Source of the DNA: a virus
Direction: 5' to 3' (one strand)
Virus record (IMG/VR): IMGVR_UViG_3300042987_003796
Location: 1-64,000 of that record
Length of the DNA stretch: 64,000 nt
Shown: one piece after another, positions 26,701-35,312 of the stretch
How positions within the stretch are numbered: the first letter of the stretch is position 1
Layout of the letters: every line of letters begins with the position of its first letter
Made by a program: the position numbers and the translations under genes
The notes under the pieces: model-generated
What the model was told of the DNA's origin: nothing
What the model saw: the letters and a program-made list of their open reading frames with translations, nothing else
The model's database searches: none

Positions 26701-29700
26701 ATGCGATTAAAAAAGCTTTAGAAAATGCTTCCCCTGTTCTTACTGATAAGAGCGCGGGAACAGAAAATCAAGCTATTGCATTAATGAAAAGCCTAGCTCA
26801 GTCAGAGAGTCTTACAGTAGATCAAAAAGCTAATTTTGAAAAGATTATTGATTCTTTTGCTTCTGCGGCGGCGCAAACAGATTTAGGAGCAGTTTCTGAG
26901 GCTTTCGTTGAAGGAATTCAGTTAAAGCCTAAATCATTTGAAGATGTTCAAAAAGCTCAAGAGGCGTATAAAAAATCCCAAGAAATAAACAATGCAAAAA
27001 TAAAAGAAGAGATTGCTATTAGAGAAAAAGCAAATGCTTCTTTATTGCAGCTTCAATCTGAAACGGAAGCTATATATACTAGCTTCAATGATTCTCTTGA
27101 AAGATTTATTTCTAGTGTTGAAACAGCCGCAAAAATGCGAGCTGCGTCAGTAGAGTTCAAGCAAGAATTTTATTCTGAAGGCGGAGTTCCAAGCGCCGCT
27201 GAGTCGCAAAAAGAAAAAAATATAGTTCAGGCTTCGAGGGATAATTTGACGGTTGATATTTATAAATCTCAAGTTGAGGCTTCTAATAATTTTAATTCCG
27301 CTGTTAAGGATTTAGTTGGAGGTCTTGATATTGACATAGCAAAGCTTGGCGTCGGCGGTCAGTCGATGGATCAGCAGAATCAGCTGCTTGGCGTACAGTC
27401 TTCTATACAGAAAGCATTGTTGCCAATTCAGGGGATGATATTAAAGGGAGACTATGAAGGGGCAAGACAAAAAACAAGCGAGGCTCTTTCTGGATTAAAG
27501 CCAGAAGAAGTTAGTGCGGTTGGCGTTGACGCGATAACAAAAGTTGGTCAGCAATTAGATCAAACATTGCAGGATAGCGCTAGGAAATTAGATCAGATTA
27601 AACAAAATTCACAAAAAGATCTTGCTATTCAAGCTCAGCAATTAGTTTTTCAAAGAGCTATGTCTAAACTTAGTCAAGCTCAAGGCTTTGGTGGAACAGA
27701 CATAAAAGGTTTAATTACAGATAATGGAGGAGAGTCATTTCAGCAGGCTATTTCTTCTTTGAAAGATCTAAAAACGTTGGGATATAATCAAAAAGATTTG
27801 CAAAAGGGGTACGTAAAGGGCGGTGGAGCTGAAACATATGGAATAAAAGATAAAAAAGCTAATGCTGCGATGAGCGGAAAAGTTATTGATTTTTATGGAG
27901 CTGCCAGTAAAATAATCGGAAGTCCTGTTTTGTCTACCCAATCTAAGGATTTTGGCGCTTTAGCTCAAGCGGTCTCAGACCAGATAAGAAACCAGATGGA
28001 TAAGTTCAAGGCTGCTGGAGAAGGCGTTGTTGACCCTGCTGTTTTTAGTAGAATGGAAAAAGCTCTTGCCACATTAGGTGGGGGAGATATGGTTGCTCAG
28101 TTAAAAATATTTAAAAATATTGGAGTTGCAGATGTTGGTGGAAAGCAAGTAATGGATGAAGCTTTAAAAACTTATAGCGGTGGTCAGTTTGCAAATTTGA
28201 GCCCAGAGCTTAAGAAGGCATTTGAAAGCACTACAGATGAAGGGGCTGCTGCTACTTTATTATTAGTCGCTGTACAAGATAAGCAAACCCAAAGTCTAAA
28301 TACAGGATTTAATTTTTTATCTGGCATTGGAGGGCAAACAAATGACTTATTGTCAAAACAACCGGACGCAATCGCTGCAGCAATAGGAGCGGTTTTAGAA
28401 AAAGGTAGAGCCGATTCTGAGGCGCAAAAAGTTAATCGAGAAGCTGCGTCGCTAGACAAGCAGTTCTTTGATAGTAAGGCTAAACTGAAAGAAGCTAATA
28501 AAGGCGTCGATTCAGCTCAAGCCCAAGTTGATTCTATTGTTGAATCTTTAGGTGGAAATGCTAGTGGATCATCTATTGAGGATTTTATTAAATCCATGCA
28601 GGTTAGTCAAAAAGATAAAGATAAGGCTAAGTCTATAACGTCTTTAGGTAGGAATGAATATATTAATTATAAAACATCGCTGGAGATGACTCCAACAGAA
28701 ATATTGTCAGGGTTACCAACTCCAAGGAGCGACAAAGCCAAACAAGAGTCGGCAAAAAAATATGACGAAGCTGTGGCTCTTCAAGAAAAAGTAAAAAAAC
28801 TTGATGCATTGAAAGCCGCATCTCAGCAGGTTAGTAGTAAAAAATCTGAAGCTGTAGGTATTTCTAATGAAATAAAAGAAATCAATAAAAAATATGATGC
28901 GCTTGCGCCAGATATTCAAGCTAAAAACGATGCCGCAAAAAAGGCTTCTGAAGTTGCTGCGCAAAGCAGAAATCTAGTTCTTGATAAGAAGCCATTGCAG
29001 GATTCTATGGATTATTACGCAAATGATAAAAAAGCTAGAGAGGCTGCTTTAGCTCAATCTTTGGCGACAGAAAATCTCAAAAAAACAAAACAGCAAAAAC
29101 AAACTCTAGATAGAACGTCTGGGGCAGAAAAGGCTATGAGCCCTACTGGAAAGCTAGATACTTATGAAAATATAGCGATTACTAAAGCTGGCGGCGCAAA
29201 CCAAGCTGCTTTCCAAGATTTATTGTCTCAAATGGTTGTGCCGAGTTTTGATAAATTTAAAGATGTTTATGCGTCTCTTGGAGAAGAGGGTGGAGCAAAA
29301 GGCGCTTACGAAAGAACCATAAATGAAATGATTGGACCAGCTCTTTCCCAAAAGCTGCCAATTGTAGAATCTGGATCTCAAGGTCAGCAAATAGCTTCTG
29401 CTATTACAGAGGGCATTAAGCAAGCTTCCGCCTCAGTGGTTGGTGGAGGCATTACACGCGAAGAAAATAAATCGTTGATGAGCAAACATGGGTATGTTGA
29501 AGGAGAGGGTTGGAAAAATGAAAGCGGTAAGGCGGCTTATTCTGAAGAACTTAAAATGTTAAAAGAACAAAAGCAAGCTCAGCAGCAGTTGTCTTCACAG
29601 ACTAGCGCAAATAATTTACAAAAAAATGCAGAGCAAGAGCAGGCGAAAAAACAAGAAAGCGAGAAAGCTAAAGCTCAATCTGCTCAGCAAGATCCTACTC

Positions 29701-30008
29701 AACTTATTTCGAGTATCCTGACTACGGTTCAGCAAATTTCAACCGATCTTCAAAAAAAGGCGGCTGGAACAACGGAACAGCAACCCTCTCAGTCTGGTTC
29801 CGCTGGTGGGATAAGTGTAAGCGCGCCGGTATCATTTAGTGTAAATTCAACAGCCGGAGAAGGAAAAGATGCTGCGTCTGCGATTGCGGAACAAATAAAG
29901 GTGGGGCTATCTTCATTCTTGTCTTCTCCAGAATTTATAGGAAAAGTTACATCTATTGCTAACCAAGCTGCTGGAAATAAAACTCCTCCAACTTCACTTC
30001 CTAAGTAA
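20745..30008 (+). CDS. Giant tape measure protein with nine GFIPNFA-type motifs and embedded enzyme-like modules
   Basis: The protein has 3,087 residues. About 60-330 resemble the TP901-type tape measure core. Hydrophobic stretches lie near 418-445 and 1805-1840. Nine [S/A/G]G[F/Y][I/V]P[N/S]F[A/G] motifs start at residues 546, 629, 808, 1020, 1205, 1382, 1518, 1619 and 1696. Between them sit a PD-(D/E)XK-like module (E650, D670, D697, K699) and a second one (E955, D974, E994, K996). A GNAT-like module has R1081-G-K-G-I-G1086, and a P-loop module has GPSGSGKTT from 1244. The rest is long Gln/Ala/Lys-rich helix. It sets tail length and is normally ejected ahead of DNA. The modules may be cargo. 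Confidence 0.9.
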   Translation: MADNLTTATIDVRANTRGLEKDILKALKTVEFSEINTKKSSQALGRITGQVSEFNKSLEASNARVVAFGASAGAIFAVEKAFSSLISSTIEVQKKLTDVNILLNLSSSGLQKFGDSLFDIAKNTAQSFSTVADAATELSRQGLGVEETLKRTNAALVLTRLSGLDAKSSVDALTATLNSFAGSALDAVEVVNKLANVDAAFAVSSADLANAISRVGSTAVDAGVSLDELIALVTSAQQTTARGGAVIGNSFKTIFTRLQRGKVQDLLGSLGVDTTEGQSAISLLQQLAATYDTLGAAQKSYVAEQVGGVFQINILKAALSDLGKEYSIFGRALDTSLSSTDEAIRRNELLNQTISALSSQAVSGLQQAASKIGSIVFEPNAKGFLSGFNNLLDSFNNIDAESAGGKLMTGFFKGIGDFISGPGAVLATAVLVKLFSNLAKFAAGSAKELLGTNKAAQQQAAIEQSILSILQKNSQFTSQILSGKMTTVQAEKELLTYLTAQSNILREQERLSKIIGANLMTAGVSIGSSGIPIVAASKGKKAASSGFIPNFASDQAIGQAMENAGARQHGYKAGKAKKTTIHDGNGKSFKSFVNSKEDVKTFTNSAGKKATIVRPPNGFGENTQYAAGGFVPNFAKNKNEDSIRKGVLFEKRLNKALSGSASFSPNAPMDFPLPTGYGNDYEIRRKIGISDASIYGDAKLTRSRKSEQSLLDKYLRTPEGVKDFLSAKETSRGFINLNPNGLSMLFSGSGSDSRGISYISSINTQLSAGAKRLISSRFGKNHKKSRTLAMPYIADKINEKNLSGLSSGFIPNFGKMQDLYKNTKMREGKDDPFGKRAAKANLAAKKGIPIKDLGNLPYTMIHPGGGSNFQASASYTKKDKKTNSSTQYVGKIWTAGLDASKLNRKTVQDRVGDALVTEANNLTKIFNPSGSGQFSNYSQLSNTGSVFSAAGTVFESAVRKAFNVSAQGQGDRIDFPNPSSELRSFFGNAPGPYEAKISNDDTNRSSTLSKWIAVNGLSGGFIPSFANSKNRLSFSYKDKDEFGISEIEAIMSGKKVGSFSYAEDRPGIVDVGDLTVNKGERGKGIGSALYKEAIKRNAGKKMKGQLLPQMNRLLEKIKKGEPVSAETLYPQIKRADLAKSSVFEVYGHKGLEAEKMTRDQFTSFVNAKITELKKDPKRLQSYFGNVEADEYGGLGVDLQTQHSSGFIPNFASGIITGDVIRGNEYKSVLDFLAKTNKPVRTIIGPSGSGKTTMASKSGGSIVKSFNDLAGFDSYILDRATMSMPKDEIVSENLKKIFRKSGESGALDLLVGSRNTIKSLREKRAKEGDSLIPDRKQFTSGSGGISSFVKGAREFASEYPGASVSRIFKDKSEYKTKKILSGGFVPNFASPKLIEAINKRIKNPNVAQKLKEGAGLNDSAYMKAASKLGIDVAGLEAFLPQMGFPLRGKDKVLNLSKAIGFGFGRSFIIDALKMGDWNYVKPQFESAGYVKDDFDKLSKYAKTPKGESALKWWRSKSSGFIPNFASPKKSGKTFNSYMSKPLSDTIRFVHPLKPVIDSSGNISFPGLPKKGAKATIIHGEAMAGQERMTLDEFYALAEKRKNDPRFWGRNSFEYVYNSGGFVPNFADALNNAIAREKSSGLSNSQIYVDQHSSLKNKNNPMGLMVANTRDEPGGGIQGIKRAKKEGKNPKTYGTSFGYVPNFATGPIQPSQDYLNALNEAVKAVDKLSQSSKKASEGLNRASDSVEKFDNGASGSGKGKMGKIGGFLKDNALTVGFGLQSIASMAGEYAGNDDTKSGRAIKAGAGAVGDIASFTGTGAMIAGPWGAAAGFAVGLGKAALDLSKALTTKVPDMEKALQTSSDAMNRFGESGQKLLQLNEQYGDALNSGNPGQAADIMVKTQKAYAEELSKLTQAQRDSFISAVAQGKGQEEYAKILGEMQDSVRASESALSLQKFSESKGFFGGPDKKLISGIDKTLVSDLTKGLDADAIKKALENASPVLTDKSAGTENQAIALMKSLAQSESLTVDQKANFEKIIDSFASAAAQTDLGAVSEAFVEGIQLKPKSFEDVQKAQEAYKKSQEINNAKIKEEIAIREKANASLLQLQSETEAIYTSFNDSLERFISSVETAAKMRAASVEFKQEFYSEGGVPSAAESQKEKNIVQASRDNLTVDIYKSQVEASNNFNSAVKDLVGGLDIDIAKLGVGGQSMDQQNQLLGVQSSIQKALLPIQGMILKGDYEGARQKTSEALSGLKPEEVSAVGVDAITKVGQQLDQTLQDSARKLDQIKQNSQKDLAIQAQQLVFQRAMSKLSQAQGFGGTDIKGLITDNGGESFQQAISSLKDLKTLGYNQKDLQKGYVKGGGAETYGIKDKKANAAMSGKVIDFYGAASKIIGSPVLSTQSKDFGALAQAVSDQIRNQMDKFKAAGEGVVDPAVFSRMEKALATLGGGDMVAQLKIFKNIGVADVGGKQVMDEALKTYSGGQFANLSPELKKAFESTTDEGAAATLLLVAVQDKQTQSLNTGFNFLSGIGGQTNDLLSKQPDAIAAAIGAVLEKGRADSEAQKVNREAASLDKQFFDSKAKLKEANKGVDSAQAQVDSIVESLGGNASGSSIEDFIKSMQVSQKDKDKAKSITSLGRNEYINYKTSLEMTPTEILSGLPTPRSDKAKQESAKKYDEAVALQEKVKKLDALKAASQQVSSKKSEAVGISNEIKEINKKYDALAPDIQAKNDAAKKASEVAAQSRNLVLDKKPLQDSMDYYANDKKAREAALAQSLATENLKKTKQQKQTLDRTSGAEKAMSPTGKLDTYENIAITKAGGANQAAFQDLLSQMVVPSFDKFKDVYASLGEEGGAKGAYERTINEMIGPALSQKLPIVESGSQGQQIASAITEGIKQASASVVGGGITREENKSLMSKHGYVEGEGWKNESGKAAYSEELKMLKEQKQAQQQLSSQTSANNLQKNAEQEQAKKQESEKAKAQSAQQDPTQLISSILTTVQQISTDLQKKAAGTTEQQPSQSGSAGGISVSAPVSFSVNSTAGEGKDAASAIAEQIKVGLSSFLSSPEFIGKVTSIANQAAGNKTPPTSLPK

Positions 30009-30014
30009 TATTCT

Positions 30015-31664
30015 ATGAATTTTAGTAATGTAAAAGTTTTAAGCTACGAGCACAAAAATAACTTTTGGGGTGATAAAGCTTTTAGATATGGTTCTACTAT
30101 TTCAATATCGATAAATGGATATATTCTTGATTTATCCAATACTTCTGGCGTTAAGGATATTTTTCAGTCTTGCAAAAATTTATCAGACTCTTTGGGTGCT
30201 TATCAGGATATAGTTATTGATAATGTTAATTATGGTAAGGGTAAAATAACAAACGTCTCTTTTGATTCGGGAAACTGGGTTAAGGTTACAGAGTATACTG
30301 CCTCTATAGAAATAGTTGGAGATGGAAATCTTGGTTCTGTTAATTTTACAGATTTAGATTTTTCTAATCAAGTTATTAATGATATTAAATCAAACATTCA
30401 ATATGTAGAAGAATTTAATGAGAGTTATTCTATAGACTACTCTTCTGATCAAGATTCGGTTTCTGGGGTTCATTCTATAGATTTAAAAATTTCTACTTTG
30501 TTTTCTGGAGATAAAATTAATTTTGCAAAAAATTTAGCGTCGGCTCTTTTTTCTAAAACATTTTCCGAGAATTTATCTAAAATAACTTATTCAAAACCTT
30601 CTGAAAACTTAAGAAAAGATTTTTACTCAGAGAATTATGATTCTATAAGTGGCGCATGTGGATTCAAAAGAAGCTTTTCATATTCTAACGATTCTTCTTG
30701 TTTTAGCAGGAATAGATCTATTTCTGTAAATTTTGGAGAAGATGGGATAACTACTGTTAGTGAATCAAATACTATAAAAGGCGAATGCATGAATGCGTCT
30801 CTTTTTGATTCGGCGGAATCTGGATTTTCTTCTGAGATTTCTGGCGTTTTTTCTCGCTGTAATGCTGCGTTTACAACTTATCAGACTCAGTTTGGATCGG
30901 TTGATCCTTTAATTAATAAGGAGATTGAAAGGTCGGTGAAAAGAAATAGATTTACTGGAGAAATAGAATATACAATATCTTTTACAAATGATAAGCGTAG
31001 AAAAAATTTATATACTTTTGAGTATGTTCTAGACTTGTCTAGATCTGAGGATTTTATATGGAGCGCCGTTGAAAATGGATCCGTGAAAGGCGATGGGATT
31101 GTGGGATCTACGGATAGATTTAATAATGCTTTGAATGGATGGAATACTGAAAAAGCAGGAATAAGTGCTAGGGTTCAATCTTTTTATACCTCTAATGCAA
31201 AAATAAAACCTATACCATCTGTATTAAATTTAATTAATAAAAATATAACTCACGCACCTTTTGAGGGATTAATATCTTATTCTTATAATTATACAGACGA
31301 TTCTACACTTGATATGTCTAGCGCAATAAGAAGAAAAAGTATTAATATTACAGACTCTAAAGCTACAAGGATTCATAATGATTTTTTAATACCTGGGGGC
31401 GTGGTTAAATATGCAATCGCTCAAGCGGCTAACCAGTCAAAACAAGGGGAGAGGGAGGTAGCTGGATCTTTAGAAATATCTAGCTCCACTTTGCCATTTA
31501 AGGGCAATGATTATTTTCAGGAATGTGTAAATTTAGCTTCTTCTAATAAGGGGACTGGGACAGATTTATATTTAGAATCTTTTTCTTTTTCCTCCGACGA
31601 AATAGAGCAAAATGTAGAATTTAATGGAAAATATAAATATTCATCAGCTGCCAGTAGCAGTTAG
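30015..31664 (+). CDS. Distal tail/tail-tip protein with repeated beta domains, copy 1
   Basis: This 549-residue protein directly follows the tape measure, where distal tail proteins are encoded. It contains two or three copies of a beta-rich unit recognisable as F.G.I.Y.....DD followed by a strand and a Ser/Asn-rich turn (near residues 315, 415 and 530). The next gene has the same units, so the two are related tail-tip proteins. There is no enzymatic motif. The start lies 6 nt after the tape measure stop. Confidence 0.6.
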   Translation: MNFSNVKVLSYEHKNNFWGDKAFRYGSTISISINGYILDLSNTSGVKDIFQSCKNLSDSLGAYQDIVIDNVNYGKGKITNVSFDSGNWVKVTEYTASIEIVGDGNLGSVNFTDLDFSNQVINDIKSNIQYVEEFNESYSIDYSSDQDSVSGVHSIDLKISTLFSGDKINFAKNLASALFSKTFSENLSKITYSKPSENLRKDFYSENYDSISGACGFKRSFSYSNDSSCFSRNRSISVNFGEDGITTVSESNTIKGECMNASLFDSAESGFSSEISGVFSRCNAAFTTYQTQFGSVDPLINKEIERSVKRNRFTGEIEYTISFTNDKRRKNLYTFEYVLDLSRSEDFIWSAVENGSVKGDGIVGSTDRFNNALNGWNTEKAGISARVQSFYTSNAKIKPIPSVLNLINKNITHAPFEGLISYSYNYTDDSTLDMSSAIRRKSINITDSKATRIHNDFLIPGGVVKYAIAQAANQSKQGEREVAGSLEISSSTLPFKGNDYFQECVNLASSNKGTGTDLYLESFSFSSDEIEQNVEFNGKYKYSSAASSS

Positions 31665-31678
31665 TGTATAAATTTATA
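31664..31678 (+). promoter_or_regulatory. Candidate phage late promoter, copy 3
   Basis: GTGTATAAATTTATA differs by one base from the copies at 5149 and 18442. It lies 17 nt before the second tail-tip gene and begins within the last base of the previous stop codon. Confidence 0.4.
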
Positions 31679-31695
31679 TAAAGGTAATTTAAAGG

Positions 31696-33318
31696 ATGCA
31701 AGGACAAGTTAAAATATTATATGGAAATTTGGATATATTTTCAGGAATATGTCCTACTCCTTTTGCTTACTTTGATAAAGAGTATATAGAAAATGGATCT
31801 GTTTGGGGTTCTAAATATAATTTAAAATTAGATGGTCAGATAACCGGAAGGCTTGGGCCGGCTGCTTTTTATGACTTAGAAAATAAAAAAAATAAACTTA
31901 TTTCTGGATTTAAAAATGATAGTTTATCAATAAAAATAACGGAGGACAGTGTTGATGTTTTTAATTCTGATATATGCCAGGTAGATTCTATTTCTTTTGA
32001 AGAGTCTAAATATTATGCGTTGCTACCCTTTTCTATATCGGCTTCTTGTTATGATAAAAGCTCTTTTGGGCAAAACTATGGGGTAACCAACCCTCAAGAC
32101 TCTTGGGAATATTCAGAAAATGAAGATGGTACTTTATCTTTGAGGCATTCTGTTTCTGCCGATGGATTTAATATCTCAGGCGCGTCTGCTATTTCTCAAG
32201 CTAAAAAGTGGGCTTTATCTAAAACAGGAATAAGCAATAGAGTAAGCTCTTTAAAATTTAATAATGTTTCCGCCGGTGATTTTATTCTTGATTCTTTTTC
32301 TGAACAAGTTGATAGATTTAATGGTAAATATTCTATCGAAGAAGTTTATAAAGCTGATTTGCTTAAAACTAATTCTTTTGGAAATGGTATACTTAGATAT
32401 ACAGTTGATGTATCAAAAAATATAGAAAATGGAATTTCGGATGTTTCTATTCAGGGAAGCGTAGTCGGAAAAACAAATATTGGACTAGCTGATATGTCTG
32501 TATTGAGGGCTAAAATGAATGCAGAGAATTTTTTTCAAATTGCTGCTGAAGCCGCCTCAAAATCTACGGGTACAACAAAAATAAATGATAAGCCATACTC
32601 TAGAAGCGTCACAGAAAATCAAAATTCATCAGAGATATCTTTTTCGATAAACTATGACGATGATCCTGTTGCTCCTGGAACTGCAAAATGCATATATAAA
32701 GTAGATCTTTCTGAGAATTTAATAAAAAATATAGTTGATATAAAGATAGACGCCGAAATTTTATGCGAGAGGGGGGACGCTTCTGTTAGGTGGAATGCCG
32801 TTAAAACTTATTACTCTAATACGTTCAATGGATATGACTTAGCTTTAAAAGAATATAAAAGAGCTGGATATTCTAAATCTTTTAGTTCTACCCCAAAAAC
32901 AGAGTCAATCAATTTTGACGAATTTAATAGTAAAATATCATATTCTGCAAGTTGGAGCGATAGATATATGCCTTATCCAGATATTTTGACATCTATTTCT
33001 GAAAAGGTAAATATAACTCCATCATTGAAGGTGTATGCGGTCCAGCCTTCGTTATATACAAATGGGGCGCATAATGTTCAAGATTTTGGGTGCGCAAATA
33101 GGGCTTCTGTTTCGATATCAATAGAAGCAACGTGTAGGCCAGATAAAACAATTTCAGAATTAAAAAATTGCGTTTCTTCTGAGCTTTCTAGGCTTCGCTC
33201 TATTTATGTAAAAAATATAAATTTATTTACAGACGAGGCAAGTGAGTCAGTAAACGAAAAACTTAAAAGAATGTCGGTTTCTTATAGTTATTCTTTTGAT
33301 GGAGATATTGTTTCATAA
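31696..33318 (+). CDS. Distal tail/tail-tip protein with repeated beta domains, copy 2
   Basis: This 540-residue protein is related to the preceding product by recurring units such as FNGKYSIEEVYKADL, SSEISFSINYDDD and FNSKISYSASWSD, each followed by strands. The N-terminal 120 residues differ and may contact the tail tube. It probably forms part of the tail tip or baseplate-like structure. AAAGG lies immediately before the ATG, too close for a standard ribosome-binding site. Confidence 0.55.
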   Translation: MQGQVKILYGNLDIFSGICPTPFAYFDKEYIENGSVWGSKYNLKLDGQITGRLGPAAFYDLENKKNKLISGFKNDSLSIKITEDSVDVFNSDICQVDSISFEESKYYALLPFSISASCYDKSSFGQNYGVTNPQDSWEYSENEDGTLSLRHSVSADGFNISGASAISQAKKWALSKTGISNRVSSLKFNNVSAGDFILDSFSEQVDRFNGKYSIEEVYKADLLKTNSFGNGILRYTVDVSKNIENGISDVSIQGSVVGKTNIGLADMSVLRAKMNAENFFQIAAEAASKSTGTTKINDKPYSRSVTENQNSSEISFSINYDDDPVAPGTAKCIYKVDLSENLIKNIVDIKIDAEILCERGDASVRWNAVKTYYSNTFNGYDLALKEYKRAGYSKSFSSTPKTESINFDEFNSKISYSASWSDRYMPYPDILTSISEKVNITPSLKVYAVQPSLYTNGAHNVQDFGCANRASVSISIEATCRPDKTISELKNCVSSELSRLRSIYVKNINLFTDEASESVNEKLKRMSVSYSYSFDGDIVS

Positions 33319-33324
33319 TTATAT

Positions 33325-35286
33325 ATGTCATCTATTAATTCTTCTGGCTTTAAATATAGACTCGATTCATTAGGTATAACTAGTGAATCATTGCTTGTTG
33401 CATATGATTTTGTTTCTGGATCTAATTTTCAGCAAGGTTTTTTAAATACTCCCCCATGGGTTACTGGCTCGACGTTTAGTGGAAAACTTAATGGAATTTA
33501 TAGTAATTTTTATACAAAATCTGGAAGCGGTTATTTTAATGGGTTTAATTCTGTTTCAATCTCTGGAAAAATTCCAGAAGACGATTTTACTTTTTTATTT
33601 TGCTATGAAAAACAAAGAACGGGCGAAGAAATTTTATTGAGTTCTGCGGCCGGAGGCTCTTTTGCTTCTGCATCTGGATTGACTGTTGGAATTAATGACG
33701 CAAATAAGCTTTATTTAGAATACTGGAGCCCAGTAGTAGGAAAGAAAACTTTAGATTATACAGATAATATAAGCTCTAAAAATTTAGTTTTCTTTAGCAA
33801 GACATTTGATGAATTTCAATTAGGTATTTTTGATCCAATTGGCGGAGATTTATCTTTTTCTTCAGCTTCAATAGATCAAATCGAGGGATATTCTCACTCT
33901 GATTCTTTTATAATTGGGGCAAATAACTCGTCTTCTTACTGGTCTAAAGGCAGGTCTTTTAATGGATATTTTGATGATTTTTATTGTATAAGTGGTAAAA
34001 AACCGAACGACTATTTTATAGAGCTTTTTAGCGGATTTTATTCGATTCCTGTAACTGGATTGATAAGTGGTCAATATCAGGTATGTAATTATGTTTCTGT
34101 TATGAGTGGTAGCGGGGTCAATCTAGGAACTGGGATAACGGGATATGAAACTAGGGTTACATATACTACCGGATACGTTCCAACTGGCTGTTTTAATAGT
34201 GGATACTCTTATCTTGTTGGAACTGGAATTACTGGTTATGAGGAAAGACTTATTGGGACTCAAAAAGATGCTTGTGATCAAGACGTGCCTATATATGTAA
34301 GAACAGCGTTAACTGGAAATATTTATGCAACTGGTTATACTTATGCCTGTAGCGGATCTGGTCAAGTAATAACGCCAACCTATACAAATTATCCATTGAC
34401 CGGAATGTTAACTGGTCAAGTTTTTGTTGAGGTTCTTTCTGGTATTTGTTCTAATTTTACTGGCTATTATCCAGATGGTCTTCAATTAGATTCAGGCTTT
34501 CTATCGTCTCTCGGATTTGATTCTGTATATTTGCTTAATCAATGCAGCAATATTGTTACGCATGAATGTTTTTTACATACTGGTGGATTTGCATCTAATA
34601 ATATAAATTTAACTCCGTCTTTTGATTTAGTAGCAAATGACTGGATTATTCCAAATATTCACTCTGGCTCAGGAAAAAATTTATTTTTTAATAATGGACA
34701 GTTAATGCTAGAAAGTGGGTGGTCGTCTTATCAGGAAAAAGGTGTGACAAAATATAATATAACGGGAAATATTTTTTTGGACGGCAATATTATTAGGTCA
34801 AATGGAGACTGCAGCTTAGAAGATTCTATTATATATGATAACTCAAATTTTATTAGCGGCGTATCTGTTTATCTTTTAACCGGATTAGGGTCTTCTGCTA
34901 GTTTTAATTCTATTTTGAATTCTAGTTATCAAGATTTTTCCATTTTTCTAAATGGAGTCAAAATGACTAGTGGATTTGATTATTTTAATTCTAATTTTAT
35001 TTTTAATGTGCCGCCTTCTTCTGTTTTAACTAAGGTTAATAATAATTATATTTCTGATGGTGCAAAATATATAACTGGATCTGGTAATCTTTTAACGCTG
35101 GGATCTAATGGCTCGTCTTCTTTTTTAAAAAAATCTTCTCAAGTTTATTTAAACGGCTTGAGACAATTGATAAATAGCGACTATTTTGAAATTTCTAGAT
35201 TCTCTATTTTAAGTGGCTGTCCAGCTCAAGAAGTAAGCAATAACCAACTAGTATATTCTTTTAATGAAGAGTTTTGGAATATTTAA
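33325..35286 (+). CDS. Tail-tip protein with LamG/concanavalin-like domain
   Basis: In this 653-residue protein, residues about 24-225 have the LamG-like jelly-roll pattern: an opening LVAYDF, a central FTFLFCYEKQR strand, and a closing FNGYFDDFYCISG, as in concanavalin A-like folds. Residues about 240-390 carry repeated Tyr-x-x-Thr-Gly units (TGITGYE, TGYVPTG, TGNIYATGY). The C-terminal part is beta-rich. LamG domains usually bind carbohydrate, so host-surface contact at the tail tip is plausible. It starts 6 nt after the previous stop. Confidence 0.65.
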   Translation: MSSINSSGFKYRLDSLGITSESLLVAYDFVSGSNFQQGFLNTPPWVTGSTFSGKLNGIYSNFYTKSGSGYFNGFNSVSISGKIPEDDFTFLFCYEKQRTGEEILLSSAAGGSFASASGLTVGINDANKLYLEYWSPVVGKKTLDYTDNISSKNLVFFSKTFDEFQLGIFDPIGGDLSFSSASIDQIEGYSHSDSFIIGANNSSSYWSKGRSFNGYFDDFYCISGKKPNDYFIELFSGFYSIPVTGLISGQYQVCNYVSVMSGSGVNLGTGITGYETRVTYTTGYVPTGCFNSGYSYLVGTGITGYEERLIGTQKDACDQDVPIYVRTALTGNIYATGYTYACSGSGQVITPTYTNYPLTGMLTGQVFVEVLSGICSNFTGYYPDGLQLDSGFLSSLGFDSVYLLNQCSNIVTHECFLHTGGFASNNINLTPSFDLVANDWIIPNIHSGSGKNLFFNNGQLMLESGWSSYQEKGVTKYNITGNIFLDGNIIRSNGDCSLEDSIIYDNSNFISGVSVYLLTGLGSSASFNSILNSSYQDFSIFLNGVKMTSGFDYFNSNFIFNVPPSSVLTKVNNNYISDGAKYITGSGNLLTLGSNGSSSFLKKSSQVYLNGLRQLINSDYFEISRFSILSGCPAQEVSNNQLVYSFNEEFWNI

Positions 35287-35312
35287 TTAAATTTTAATAT
35301 AATAAAAGCAAT

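Noticed and set aside
28713-28964. 83-codon minus-strand aromatic-rich frame inside the tape measure
   Set aside because: It is antisense to Lys/Ala-rich coding sequence, which yields Phe/Leu-rich frames by composition.
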